64,000 nucleotides of DNA, from assembly GCA_030770535.1 (NCBI GenBank), contig JASVEC010000023.1:248001-312000 (forward strand), written 5' to 3'. The notes under the pieces were generated by a model. It did no database searches, was not told where the DNA came from, and saw only the letters and a list, made by a program, of their open reading frames with translations. The position numbers and the translations under genes are program-made. Positions 11,504 to 22,581 of the stretch are shown here, piece after piece (the first letter of the stretch is position 1; every line of letters starts with the position of its first letter). The stretch comes from Batkoa obscura (Eukaryota > Entomophthoromycota > Entomophthoromycetes > Entomophthorales > Batkoaceae).

Positions 11504-11803
11504 ATGTCAGTACAATTTGATAATAAAAGAAGGAGTAGTTTAACAAGTCAAAAAAGTACTAATAGTTTACATAAAAAAGTGAAATTTGAAGAAAAAATTC
11601 AAATTTTAAGTTATAAGAACAATAACAATCATACATGTTTGAAAAAAGAAAAGAGAAATTCAATTATCAGCGATTTAGAGCATCCTATTAAACAGATCCA
11701 AGTGATTCGTGAAACTAAACTTAAATCGAAACTGTTTAAGTTTCTTGCTATCTTCTCGACTCCTTTTCAAACTGAAGATAAGTCCTCCATTATTGTCCTT
11801 TAA
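11504..11803 (+). CDS. Small protein with RVxF-like motif, 99 aa
   Basis: I do not recognise the family. The protein is single-exon, with a basic Ser-rich N-terminus (KRRSSLTSQKS) and then KKVKFEEKIQILSY, which matches the motif of the 77-residue protein at 5243-5476. The motif resembles a protein phosphatase 1 docking site; the adjacent RRSS could be a kinase site. Both are inference. The C-terminal part (LKSKLFKFLAIFSTPF) is hydrophobic and short. It lies just downstream of a 2.8-kb empty region and points toward the ELMO gene. Confidence 0.55.
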   Translation: MSVQFDNKRRSSLTSQKSTNSLHKKVKFEEKIQILSYKNNNNHTCLKKEKRNSIISDLEHPIKQIQVIRETKLKSKLFKFLAIFSTPFQTEDKSSIIVL

Positions 11804-12313
11804 ATCATTTCTTATACTATTATTTATTCCTTCTTTTCTAATATTTTCAATTCTTTTTTTAACCGCATTCCTTTTTTCGAAAAATTTTAATAAGCCCTAA
11901 TTTTAAGTTGATCTCATTCTTATCTTTAAGCTAAAACCTGGCGTTTTTTAATAAAATAAACATTCTTTTGTTACTACTTTAAAACAATATCTAAATTCAT
12001 CATTGCCTATCTTATTTAAATTAAATTATTTCTTTTAAAACTTAAATTTAATTTCGTAATATTAATCTTTACCTTGTTAACTGGCATTTCAATTTATTTT
12101 TTTAAATTTAAAATTCAATTTAACTTCAAATTTGTTTTATCTATTAATAGCAAGAATTCATATTAAACTTTAAATTATTCCTTTTGGTTTTTATTTGAAA
12201 CTTAATTTCATTATTACTAGTCCACTGTTTCCATCTTAACAATAAATAGAAACAAAAAAATAAGACATTTCTATATTAATACTATTTTTAATATTAATAT
12301 ATTATTTTTATTT
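11804..12313. other. Intergenic between convergent genes
   Basis: T-rich DNA between the 3' ends of the 99-residue protein gene and the ELMO-domain gene. A 63-codon frame at 11709-11900 overlaps the upstream gene in another frame and is a shadow. Confidence 0.6.
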
Positions 12314-13603
12314 CTAATCTGATTTAACTCTTAAATGATTTTTAATTGGTTTAAATGTTCGATACCTCAATAATTCTTTAGCTATCATTAGTTTATACAT
12401 TTGAAATATATTTTCAAAATCCATCACTGTGATTTGAGTATCTCTAGGTTGGAACCAATATTCATTAAATCTTTGGAATAAGTAACCTAAATACAATAAT
12501 ATGTGTTAGAACAACACGTTAATAAGAAGGTAGTATGATGTATATTAATGATAAGTAAACTTACAATAAACTTCATGATAAGTATTAATATGAATTCCAA
12601 AGCCATAAAATTGAAATAATAATAAACGTGTTCTTAATAATTCCAAAGTAAAAGCAGTGATATGAATGCTAACTAAGGCAAATGAATACCTATTATCCAG
12701 AAAAATAAGCAACTTTTAATAAATGAGTTTTTAATTATTATTATCAAATTACCATGATACCATATGTTGAGAATCTGATAATATTTTTTGGGCTAAACTA
12801 GTATATTTTTCTGAAAAATATGTCAAGTCTTTAAGTGCCAAGATACCTAAATAAAATATTATTATTATTTTATTTGTTAGTATAATTATAATTAAATAAA
12901 GTACCCATTCCTCTAAAATCAGTAGCCGGATCATCACCTTGGAAGCCTATACTTTGCCATTGTTTTGATTTTCTATTACTTAACTCTTCTTCTGGTTTTA
13001 ATAATTTCCATAGCTATTTTAAATTTATATTAAATATATTATGTTATATTCTTGTTATCATTTACTTTAATCAACTCAAATTCATGTTTCTTATTTTCTT
13101 TATCATATTTAGTAGCTGCCATTTGATTGATCTTAATACTTAATCGACGACATTTCTGAATATTTGTAATACCAAATTTAAGTCTCTGTACTTTGATACT
13201 ATTTAAATAAATATAAATTAAAATTCTTCTTAAAATAATAATAATAAACTTACTCAAAGCTAGGGTCACTCCTATCAAACTCTTTCTTAGTAACAACATT
13301 CTCAATGATTCCTCCAACCTCACAATCTTCAATCTCCAATTTTTTATGTTCCATCAATAACTGTTTTGAATAATAAATGGAAATATCTAATAACATCAAA
13401 CTGATACTTGTTAATTTTTCTTGATTTTGGTCCATTTCATTTTCAAGTATAAGTTCAATACTACTCTTTCCAAATAATAATCGCTGTATTTTTTTATATA
13501 ATCGATAGATATATGTTAGATACACATTACGATAAATCTTACTTAAAATTATTAAATGCAACCAGTCAGGTAGAATCAAATATTCACGTAATTTTTCGAA
13601 CAT
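12314..13603 (-). CDS. ELMO/CED-12 domain protein, 6 exons, 327 aa
   Basis: ELMO-domain proteins of the ELMOD type act as GTPase-activating proteins for Arf/Arl small GTPases; that role is inferred from the family. My exons, in transcript order, are 13603-13254, 13198-13066, 13013-12905, 12846-12753, 12689-12565 and 12486-12314. Introns are 51-78 bp, all GT-AG, and together give an uninterrupted 327-residue reading. The domain signature lies around residues 162-235: LWKLLKPEEELSNRKSKQW, then SIGFQGDDPATDFRGMGIL, ALKDLTYF and then SFALVSIHITAF. The N-terminal 160 residues are helical, with no signal peptide. The Arg within DFRGMG, the region linked to GAP activity in ELMOD proteins, is present. 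The gene lies between the two reductase copies. Confidence 0.9.
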
Positions 13604-14918
13604 GTTGACGAGATGGTGTTGTTATATTGTTATTTGGAGTTAGATTGTAAATAGGTTGTTTGCTTTTAAAATGAAATAATTAAAATAAAATATAGTTAAA
13701 TTTTCAAATGTAAGCTTAATTAGTTTATTCTCTACAAAATTAATTTGGTAGTCGAAGTTGATTGGTTGAATAGAATATAACCAATTACCCCTTTTGTTTT
13801 AATAAAAAAATGAATTCTGAGTTTTAATCAAATTTTATAACTGTTTACATAATAATAAAAAATTCTTTTAATATTGTCATGAAATGATAGTGCTATGGTA
13901 AAGTGATCAAAAGTAACACTCAATTTGTGTTGTCTTCAGGATGCAGATTAAATTTAATCAGCGCTATTATTTGTTTGAATTTAACTTTTTATTGAAAATT
14001 AAAATTAAACACTAAAGTTTAATAATCAACCATTATAGCTTATCCCCTTTAACTAATGTGGTAGTGTTTTTCGCTATAATATATGAAAAAAACTTCAAAC
14101 TTTTATTGAGCAATAAACAAATAAGTATATCAACTTAGAGTTAGATGACTGCGTTGTTTTTAATTTGTAGATAGTTTTTTTGTTACGAATTTAGGGTATA
14201 CCAAAATTATTTAGCTATTAAACTCATAATAAAAATATTTAACTACAATTTAAAGTATAAAGGATATGGTGATGTATTTTTTTTGTTTATGAATTTTATC
14301 AACAATTTTTCCATTCAAATAGCACTTAAAAAATGGAAAAAGTGATGAAGTCAAAAAAAACACTCCCATATCTAATTCCAAACTGTTTTGACTGAAAACA
14401 AAAAACTTTCCCATTTTTATACCTTGTAAGGATTACACTTTTCTATATTAATTATATATAATTCTTTATTATTATCTTTAGTTAAACTGTTAAATTCCAT
14501 TGATGATTAATTAAACTTATTATATGAGATATCGTTTTAGATATCAATTTTATTTTTTTCTGAACTTTAAAGATGGAATAAACACTTTTTCTTAATACAT
14601 AGACTCAATTTGCCTTTTATAGCAACAAGAATAACTTATATCTGTATTTAAATACAATGCATAATCTACACTCAGGTCTCCTTAAATGTTTATGTAGCTC
14701 ATTATCCATTATACTAGTATTCTAGTTACTATTCAAGTTATGTTGATTTAGAAAGAGAACTGTTATATTTCTATAATTTAATATAAAACGATTATATATC
14801 AAGTCAAAATATGATTGAAGTCATCTGATTTAAATGTGATAAAAGACAATTCGAATAATTCCATCATAAATAACAATAAGATTTAAAAAATAGAAAATAA
14901 ACTTTATTCACCTTGTAT
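13604..14918. other. Intergenic with one MITE
   Basis: No gene is supported between the ELMO gene start and the 3' end of the reductase gene. The only feature is the MITE at 14264-14371. Confidence 0.6.
14264..14371 (+). mobile_element. Foldback MITE, copy 3
   Basis: Begins ATATGGTGATGTATTTTTT, has the core AATTTTTCCATTCAAATAGC followed by ACTTAAAAAATGGAAAAAG, and ends CACTCCCATAT. The termini carry a few substitutions relative to the best copies. Confidence 0.85.
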
Positions 14919-15962
14919 TTATAAATCGGCAATTTTAACTGAAGCTTTACCGAAATTTCTACCTTCAAGCATATCGATAAAAGCAGTTGGAAGATTTTCA
15001 ACTCCTTCAGTAAGATGCTCTTTATATTTCATTTTACCTTCAGCTAAATATTTACCAAATGTTTCAAAAGCTTTAGGGAAGAGATCTAATCTATCATTGA
15101 CAATGAATCCTTCGATACGTATTCTTTTGCCAATAATTTGGGTCAAGTTATGAATACCATCACTTTCTTTTCCTTTATTATATTGAGAGATCATACCACA
15201 GGCTGGAATACGACATTTATCATTAGCTACTTCTAATACTGCCTCAAGAGTTTTTCCTCCTACATTTTCAAAATAAATATCAATACCATTTGGACAATGT
15301 TCTTTGAGTACTGGGACTAAATCATCATATTTCTTGTAATTGAAAGCAGCATCAAAGTTTAACTCTTTTAATAAATATTCGACTTTATCGTCACTACCTG
15401 CTGATCCAACTACTCTTAATCCTAATTGTTTACAATATTGTCCAACCACTTGACCTACAGCTCCAGAAGCAGCTGAGATAAAAATAGTTTCACCTTGTTT
15501 AATAGGTTCACAAATAGTATGTAAACCAACATAAGCAGTAGCACCTGGCATACCAGTGATACCTAAATAATAAGTAAGTGGTACCTTTGATTCACGACCA
15601 TTGGGGATCAAATTAGTTCTAGCTGCTGAAACAATAGCATATTCTGACCAGTCTCCGAAAGCAACTACAATATCACCTTTTTTGAACTTATCAGATTTTG
15701 AGGTTATTACCTCAGATACAATACCACCGTTTAATGGCTTGTTAAGTTGAAAACCTTGAAAATAACTTTCAACTTCACTTGGACGCATTCTACCACGCAT
15801 ATAAGGATCCACAGAAGCATATAAGTTACGTACTAATAATTGATCTTTTTCTAATGATACATTGTCGAGATCAAGCTCTTCTTTGATAATCTCAAAGTTA
15901 TTGTTGACAGTTGGTAGCCCTTTTGGGTGGGCTTTGTAAATTACTTTTGTATTGCTGACCAT
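14919..15962 (-). CDS. NADP-dependent alkenal reductase, intact copy 2
   Basis: This intact 347-residue single-exon MDR enzyme of the alkenal reductase / LTB4 12-hydroxydehydrogenase family is expected to detoxify alpha,beta-unsaturated carbonyls using NADPH in the cytosol. It starts MVSNTKVIYKAHPKGLPTV and shows DPYMRGRM, PGATAYVGLH, the dinucleotide-binding stretch SGAVGQVVGQYCKQLG and FENVGGKTLEAVLE. It lacks the Cys/His zinc ligands of alcohol dehydrogenases, as expected for the family. Length is normal. Codons 38 to 343 correspond to the 916-bp block shared with the inverted copy at 7769-8743; only the ends differ. As the complete member, it is the likely donor of that block. Confidence 0.93.
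   Translation of the reverse strand: MVSNTKVIYKAHPKGLPTVNNNFEIIKEELDLDNVSLEKDQLLVRNLYASVDPYMRGRMRPSEVESYFQGFQLNKPLNGGIVSEVITSKSDKFKKGDIVVAFGDWSEYAIVSAARTNLIPNGRESKVPLTYYLGITGMPGATAYVGLHTICEPIKQGETIFISAASGAVGQVVGQYCKQLGLRVVGSAGSDDKVEYLLKELNFDAAFNYKKYDDLVPVLKEHCPNGIDIYFENVGGKTLEAVLEVANDKCRIPACGMISQYNKGKESDGIHNLTQIIGKRIRIEGFIVNDRLDLFPKAFETFGKYLAEGKMKYKEHLTEGVENLPTAFIDMLEGRNFGKASVKIADL
14931..15846 (-). repeat. Inverted repeat arm, 916 bp (partner 7813-8728)
   Basis: Partner arm of the reductase inverted repeat. The spacer between arms is about 6.2 kb and holds the ELMO gene and the 99-residue protein gene. Confidence 0.88.
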
Positions 15963-16957
15963 TGTATATTTTAATTGAATTTATAAAAAAACATGAAGTC
16001 AAAATTAAGCCTTTTATACTTATTGAGTCGCAAATCTATTATTGGCAATTAGTAATTACATTTACTAGTATTTAAGTCACACACAACACTTATTTCTTAT
16101 TGTATGACGTAAGATATTATTTTGATATAATTTTAAGTAAAAATATTAAGATAACTAGTAGCAAAACAAAGCATATATTATTCTACTTTTGAATTAGTAA
16201 GTAAAAGTAAATTTCTAGATATTACTAATCCTATTTTATGAGGTATCAATTAGTGACAGTAATAATGTGTTGAAACTAAACCACGAAAACTGGTAATTTG
16301 CTTCTAAAAAGTCGAACTTGAAGACCATTTTCTTTAATTTAGAATGCTCCAATAAACTCACCAAATATCCTCAATTGATGGGCCAAATTTATTAGAGAAG
16401 TTAAAAGCAAAAGTTAAGTAAAATTAGGGAAAATTGCCCGCTTTTCTTGATTCCGATTTTTTTCCCATAAAATTTACATTGGGTCGGAATGATCAACCAA
16501 TAGTTTTTCCGAATTTTTCTAAACTAATTCTTGAGAAATTTCAAGTATATACGATGCGTAAATTAAGTATAAATTCTTGAAATTCGTCGCCTTTTCTAAA
16601 TTTGGTAATTTCATTTACTATATATAGAGCTGAAGTATAATCGTTCCCCTTTTCTTCAGTCGCCTTCTGTAATTGTGGCTTATCAGACAAGGACCTAAAC
16701 CCTCTTTAAAAAATAGATACAATATAACGAAAAAATATGTAAACCCATTAAAAATTGATATATATGTTATTTTGTTTTAATACAACATTAGATTTTTATA
16801 ATCTTAATAAGTATTTAGACTCAAACTACTAAAAAATTGATACGCCTTACCTGTACGATAGTGTTTCCTCAAATTTTTAGGTTTTTTATGATATCGTCTA
16901 GCTTATTTTTATTGATTAGATTTCGTCACTGTAAAATCTGAAGGGTAGTATATGATT
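15963..16957. other. Intergenic upstream of reductase
   Basis: No gene is supported. It includes the presumed promoter of the reductase and otherwise unassigned AT-rich DNA. A patch near 16430-16640 is less AT-rich but codes for nothing I recognise. Confidence 0.5.
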
Positions 16958-17061
16958 ATATGGTGATATATTTTTTGTTTAAGAGCTTTACTGATAACCT
17001 TTCCACTCAAACAGTGTTTAAAAAAGGAAAAAGTGATGAAACCAGAAAAACGCCTACAAAT
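16958..17061 (+). mobile_element. Foldback MITE, copy 4
   Basis: Begins ATATGGTGATATATTTTTTG and has the core ACCTTTCCACTCAAACAGTG followed by TTTAAAAAAGGAAAAAGTG. The right terminus is decayed (CGCCTACAAAT). It abuts the transposon fragment that follows. Confidence 0.78.
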
Positions 17062-18082
17062 AGTAGTTTAAATATTAATCTTGACTTTTTTGCTGAGCAT
17101 CATAAAAAGTATAATTGATAGACATTTTGAAAAAATTTTATAACGAAAAAGTAGTTTTAAAACATTAAACAAAAAATATTAATTAATCTCAAAATTTGAG
17201 CTTTTCATTTGTAAATATAATAGAATTAATGACTCAATTGCCTATAATGGGAAAACAGATGTAATTAAGTATGAAAAAAACAAAGATATAAAAATAATAA
17301 TAAAACATAAGGTATTAAAAAGTATTTACATTTTATTAGGCATAAGAACAAATTATATTATTATCCAGTATCTGATAAATAAATAAAAAGTGATATAATT
17401 CCAATTAAAGCTATAGAGTCTATACAAAATAGAAAAAGTAAAAAATCAACCCTAACTTATCTTACAAAAATAACAGAAAGTTTAAAAATTCCAATATTTA
17501 CTAAGCAAATAAGTAGTTTATTAAATGATAAAGATCAATTGTTAAATACTAATAGTCCTTAATTTATTAATAGTTAAGTTAATAAATAGTTAAAAAGTAA
17601 ATAGTTATAATAATAAATAAAAACTATTATATTGCTTGTATTACACAATAGTTAATTAGAATTTTAAGACTAACCGCTTCCTTTTGTGCAACTATTTATT
17701 AACTTAATGATATATTAACAATGTAACTATAACATTAAAATTTCATTTAGTTGATAGTAAATCTGCAATATTAGCTATAAAGAAGTCAATAATAAATATT
17801 TCTCAATGAAGGTTTACAGGAATATATATTTATTTACATATTACAACTTTGATTGATACCAATAGATGGGTTACGTTAGTAAAAGCCTTGTTAATCCAGG
17901 AATTTTTATTAAATTTAATAGAACTTTTGCCAACTTACAATATAAATTATGATAAAATAGTTTAAAACTGTTGGAGTACTTTGCTTTTTAGTAAAGAATT
18001 TATTTTTACAGGATTTTGAGCAAAGTTTTTAAAATTTAAAATATTTAAATATTGGATAGGAAAATGAAATCAATTTGGACAT
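17062..18082 (+). mobile_element. Decayed DNA transposon, 3' half
   Basis: It aligns along its length with 46010-47080: both contain GATCTTGATTTTTTTGCTGAG-like sequence, the YPVSD-encoding stretch near TTATCCAGTATCTGATA, and the end ATTTGGACATCCCCATAT. That terminus is the same as the MITE end. Relative to the 46-kb copy, many differences are G to A or C to T (for example CATGGAAAA against CATAAAAAG). No intact reading frame remains. The left boundary is the MITE at 16958-17061. Confidence 0.75.
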
Positions 18083-19613
18083 CCCCATATGTAATAGAGT
18101 TATCAAAATATAACAAAACTATTAATATATACCTAAATTGTCAAATAGAAAGAGCTAGAAAAAAATTAACTAAAATGGTATTATTGATTAATATTTTAAA
18201 AGCGAAATAGGACCAACACAATTAAACAAAAACTATCAGCTATCGTATACCTGTGTATATGACATTACTCTTTACTATATTACCTGCTGAATTTATCAGT
18301 GTTTTAACCCAAGTTACTATAGAAGTCAATAGCCTCTCAAGATAAAAAATATTGATTATTATCCAGATGGTGAGATTTGTATCCTTAATGGTAAATTTAA
18401 ATTCCAATTTAAGAAGCCCGAAATTTATAAGGGTGAAAGGCACAAAACCTTGCTTGTTCGAGGTCAACATGTTAATTAGCTTGAATCATAAAAATAAAAC
18501 AGATTTATTTATCAAACTGAAAATTACATAAGCGTCAGTATTAGTGATATGAAATATTATCATTAGTATTGTTAATAATAAGCTTACTAGAGTATGTACT
18601 ATTGTATATGGCTATGCTATATATAATCAATTATAAAAAAGGACTAGGCTCAATGCTAAATTACATAGGCGTAATAAATCTTTTGCAAAGGTTAAAGATA
18701 TCAAATGTGCACCATTATTTTTTATGGTCCGACTCCATTAGTTGATAGCATCACAGGCGCTCTTGATGCTACAAAGCCAGTAGCATCTTTAGTAATGTTT
18801 TCTAATTTTCTTGAAACCATCTATATTGAATTACATTTTAAATAAAGACTGTTCAAATGGATTTATATTGTTTTCAAAGTATCCTTTATGTTAACTTTTT
18901 AAGCTATTATCATTATCAAAGTAACCTTGACTATTAACTCAACCTAATTTGTTAAAACTTTAAAAAAGTTTTTTAGAATTTATAAAAACACAACGTAAAT
19001 AGCATCAATATTTTTACTCTGGTAACTATCATACTAAGTTGTTTGATTTGGCTATTTTATTCAGCGATTGTACAATAAAATAATAGCTCATTAAAATGAC
19101 CAACAACATAATCTTTGGATGTTTATTAAAAGATCTGTATGCAAAACTTTTGCTTATTCCCCCATTTGCTATGAAGCTATTTTTTGAAATTACTATTTAG
19201 CTAAATGTGTTTTATTTTTGGATTGTAATTTATTAAAAATTACTTTTTATAATAAACACATTTAATCTTTGTAGTCTTTTTAAAACTTTAATTTCGTATT
19301 TTTTAGACTATAGATTACGTATATGTACTTATATTTTATAAATAAAACTTTAAATTCTTTTACTATTCTTCAAAACAAATAATATTTAGCTATTCTATCA
19401 AGAGTAAAAGGTATATTAGTGCCAAACCAATACTTAAAATCATATATTAAAGCACAATATTGTCATTTTTGTTTTAATTCAACTGTTAAAATCCAACCAT
19501 ATAATGAGGGCTAACTTCATTTGAAAATGAAATTTTAGATAGAATTTTGCCAAAACTCAAAGGCTTAAAAAAAAAAGCAAGCAAAAAATCTTTTGATAGC
19601 TGCCTAACAAGGT
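18083..19613. other. Intergenic, probable unrecognised repeat debris
   Basis: No intact gene. Short broken reading stretches on both strands (for example near 18240-18660) suggest old coding DNA, possibly transposon-derived, but I cannot assign a family. Confidence 0.4.
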
Positions 19614-19684
19614 TGCAATGTCCGGGAATCGAACCCGGGGCTGCCGCGTGGCAGGCGGCAATTTTACCACTAAACCAACATTGC
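19614..19684 (-). tRNA. tRNA-Gly (GCC)
   Basis: A 71-nt cloverleaf with anticodon GCC in CCTGCCACGCGG and T-arm CGGGTTCGATTCCCG. It is identical to the tRNA at 28258-28328 in the opposite orientation, forming the outermost pair of the nested inverted arrangement. Confidence 0.95.
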
Positions 19685-19764
19685 ATAATATTATTAATAT
19701 TTTATTGGATATAAATTTTTTTAAAGCCTTTACAATTGTTTAAATTAATATTACAATATTAAGT

Positions 19765-19869
19765 ATATGGTGATATATTTTGTGTTTAAGAATTTTGCTA
19801 ATAATTTTTCCGCCCAAGTGGCGCTTAAAAGATGGAAAAAATAATAAAGTCAAAAAAATACCCCCATAT
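19765..19869 (+). mobile_element. Foldback MITE, copy 5
   Basis: Begins ATATGGTGATATATTTTG, has the core TTTTTCCGCCCAAGTGGCGC followed by TTAAAAGATGGAAAAAATAA, and ends TACCCCCATAT. Confidence 0.86.
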
Positions 19870-20836
19870 ATTAAATATATATTATAAGTAGGCTTATGTT
19901 CCCCATGTAATTATAAAGTTTTTAAAGACGAGATTTTTATCACCGTTTAATATGTTGAAATGGCTTATATTATTACTATTATACTATGACATGAGATTCG
20001 TTATTATAAAATAAGATTATTAATAATTCATAAATTTTGAAATTCAAAATCTTATTTCTATTTCATCTTCTATAATGAAACAAACTTCAATGAGTTATTT
20101 ACTCTATGATATTTCATGTTATTGCCTTTTGAGCTGCTTTTTTATCTTAACTTTGTTTATAATATATACGTATAATAAAAATAATTGCTCAAACAAATTT
20201 AGATTTTTTAAAATATAAAACTTAGAATGTAATATATATTGTGTGAAGTTATACAAACATATGAGCTATTTTAAAACCATGTTTATTTTAAATAATATCT
20301 AAATTACTTAAAATAGAAAAATTTAAAACCTTGACAAATTATAAATGCCTGTGTGCTTACAATAATGTTAGTATTTATAAAGCTTATTGAAAAGTACCTT
20401 AAAAAGTTAATTAATAATTGAATAATTTAAGTAATCCAATTATGATATTATTTCAGAAAAAATCTAAAGCAAGAGATTTAAAATTTAATTAAAATAATTA
20501 AAATAGATGATATAAATCTAATTAATTTCCCAATATATTAACATTAAAAAGCTGATGATATAAACTAGAAAACAAAAGGTTTTAGATACCCCATTTAGTA
20601 GAAATAAAATATAGGATTATGAGAGTATAAGTATTAAATAAATACTAGTCTTATTCTGAAAGCGTTTGGAAAACCAAGATTCTTTTCTTAGTATATTTAA
20701 AACGGAAAAACTGTTACTTTATTTTAAATTAGTTATGTATAGAGCGGCTAAATTAACTATGATTACTAGTATATATTACAAACATAAAAGAAACCAACAA
20801 CATAAATAGATAAGAAATAGAACAAACAACCATTAT
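19870..20836. other. Intergenic, no feature seen
   Basis: AT-rich DNA upstream of the 187-residue gene. No MITE, tRNA or coding frame is supported. Confidence 0.55.
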
Positions 20837-21400
20837 ATGGTTACTGTCAAGAGTTTTTCCTTTAGCTCTGATTTTAAGCTCATTGATATTGTTTATTCTA
20901 AAAATATGAATTTTGATAAAAGCAGCAAAACAGACCCATCTTTAAATGAAGATTTAATTATTGAACCTACTAAAAACAAAAGCAAGCATAAGGGGAATCA
21001 ATATATAGTTGGAACTAATGCACCAGAGTATAAAAACAAAGATGATCTTTTACTAACACAGGCATTAAGTGGGTTGGAACTATCTTTAGTAAATAGGTTC
21101 TATTTGATCAAAACAAAAGAAATACGAAATTTGGTAAACGATAGTGAGATCATATTTTTAAAGCAAAATTCAAATATCCCAAGTTACAAATTAGTTTTGT
21201 TATCACTGATTTTAATTGGTTTGCACTATAATCCTATAGCTGACCCAAAAATAAACTTTGATGATTATCTATACAAAGTAAACTTGTTATTTTATCATAT
21301 TAACGAAAGCTCTGCTTCAAATCAGCTTCGATATAATATGATTTATTATGTTAATGTTGCTATTTCGCTACTTTCTTATTTACCCCACCCTACCAATTAG
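20837..21400 (+). CDS. Unrecognised family protein, member A (187 aa)
   Basis: I do not recognise this family. The single-exon product has a low-complexity polar N-terminal third and a conserved region of about 110 residues starting near residue 80. That region reads LSLVNRFYLI, DSEIIFLKQNSNIPSYKLVL, LSLILIGLHYNP, YLYKVNLLFYHIN, then a Ser/Ala-Asn stretch and YYVNVAISLLSYLPHP. The same pattern occurs in the 191-residue protein on the minus strand at 25876-26451 and, more distantly, in the twin 166-residue proteins at 21563-22063 and 23819-24319. Predicted structure is mostly helical, with no signal peptide. Conservation of this region while the N-terminus drifts argues that it is a real domain under selection. 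Confidence 0.75.
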   Translation: MVTVKSFSFSSDFKLIDIVYSKNMNFDKSSKTDPSLNEDLIIEPTKNKSKHKGNQYIVGTNAPEYKNKDDLLLTQALSGLELSLVNRFYLIKTKEIRNLVNDSEIIFLKQNSNIPSYKLVLLSLILIGLHYNPIADPKINFDDYLYKVNLLFYHINESSASNQLRYNMIYYVNVAISLLSYLPHPTN

Positions 21401-21461
21401 TTATTTTATTAAATTTACTTTTACGCTAGTTCAACTTTCATTACTGTTTTATTTAAAAAGC

Positions 21462-21566
21462 ATATGAGAATGTATTTTTTTGTTTAAGAGTTTTACTAAC
21501 AATCTTTCCGCTCAAATAGCGCTTAAAAAACGGAAAAGTAATAAAATCAAAAAAAATTTCTATTAT
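21462..21566 (+). mobile_element. Foldback MITE, copy 6
   Basis: Begins ATATGAGAATGTATTTTTTTG and has the core TCTTTCCGCTCAAATAGCGC followed by TTAAAAAACGGAAAAG. The right end is degraded. It ends about 10 bp from the outer edge of the 1,006-bp palindrome arm. Confidence 0.8.
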
Positions 21567-22063
21567 AATATATGCTGTAGCAATCTCATTGTTTTATTAA
21601 TATAGTAAATCATTGAATCCGAAATATCATCACATGTCAAAGTTTTGTTAACATAGTTAAATAAAACATTTACTTTATAAAGGTAAAGATCGTATTCTCC
21701 ATTTGTGTTTAGTTCTGGTATTAAAGATAAAGTAACTAAAATTACAGAGTATAAGGCTAATTTATAAGCTGGCATCGAGGCATTTTGTATCAGAAATAAC
21801 ATATCAGTTTTACTAAATAGTCGAATAATTTTAGGATCAGTAATTGAGTAGAATTTAGATATCAGATTTAAGTCATCTTCTTTTATATATTGATTTAATA
21901 CTTCAATATCATAATAATGAGTGATATGAGCATTAGAATATACAACTCTTGTTTTAAAACCATTCATATTATCTTTTATTCCTTCTAATAAATCATCTTC
22001 CATCTTGGCTTTATTTTCAAAATGTTGATTTTCATAATTTATAAATTTAAATTTGTTTTCCAT
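21563..22063 (-). CDS. Unrecognised family protein, member B (166 aa)
   Basis: Single-exon product beginning MENKFKFINYENQHFENKAK. Its conserved region (about residues 55-166) matches the A-type proteins in pattern: LNLISKFYSI, TDMLFLIQNASMPAYKLAL, YSVILVTLSLIPEL, YDLYLYKVNVLFNYVNKT and SMIYYINKTMRLL. It is identical to its mirror gene at 23819-24319 except for the last three residues, HIL here and CTL there. The gene and about 510 bp upstream lie in a 1,006-bp inverted repeat arm. No signal peptide or known domain is apparent. Function unknown. Confidence 0.75.
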   Translation of the reverse strand: MENKFKFINYENQHFENKAKMEDDLLEGIKDNMNGFKTRVVYSNAHITHYYDIEVLNQYIKEDDLNLISKFYSITDPKIIRLFSKTDMLFLIQNASMPAYKLALYSVILVTLSLIPELNTNGEYDLYLYKVNVLFNYVNKTLTCDDISDSMIYYINKTMRLLQHIL

Positions 22064-22581
22064 ATTATTTTTAATTATTTACTAAATAAAATTATCTATA
22101 TGCTTTATATATATATATATATTGCACGATATTGATTGTTCTTCAAATATTTGTGTATATTCTATTAAAGCTATAATACATTTTTCTTGGCATTCGTATA
22201 AATCTATCTGTATTGAGGGATATTATTGTCTAATATAGTTAGGTAACATTCTATGAATCAACTTGTCACATTTAAAATCATCATATAATTAAATAATAAT
22301 TTATTAAAGATTTTATGTTGACTTAATTCCTTGGGTTTACTAATTAGCTTTGATACTCTCAATAATTTTGTGATTGTATTCAAAGTATAAATGTATTTGT
22401 AAACATCATAATTTAATAAATTCAATTCTATGACTAAAAATGTTATCTTTCTATAAGAACATATAGGATTATAGTTTACTTTTAAGGAAGTATAAAGCCA
22501 TTTTATTAATTAATCATTTTATTTCAAAATATAATATTTTAAACCGAAAGGAATCTCATCTTTATAATACTAATGGATAAT
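21576..22581 (-). repeat. Palindrome arm, 1,006 bp (partner 23301-24306)
   Basis: I read this arm against the reverse complement of 23301-24306 over the promoter region and most of the gene and found no difference. Both arms are 1,006 bp. The outer boundary falls four codons before the stop of the B genes. The inner boundary is GGATAAT/ATTATCC. Confidence 0.9.

Noticed and set aside
17062-18082. CRISPR array or satellite in the repeat-rich DNA
   Set aside because: No regularly spaced direct repeats; the repeats present are dispersed MITEs and inverted transposon ends in a eukaryotic context.
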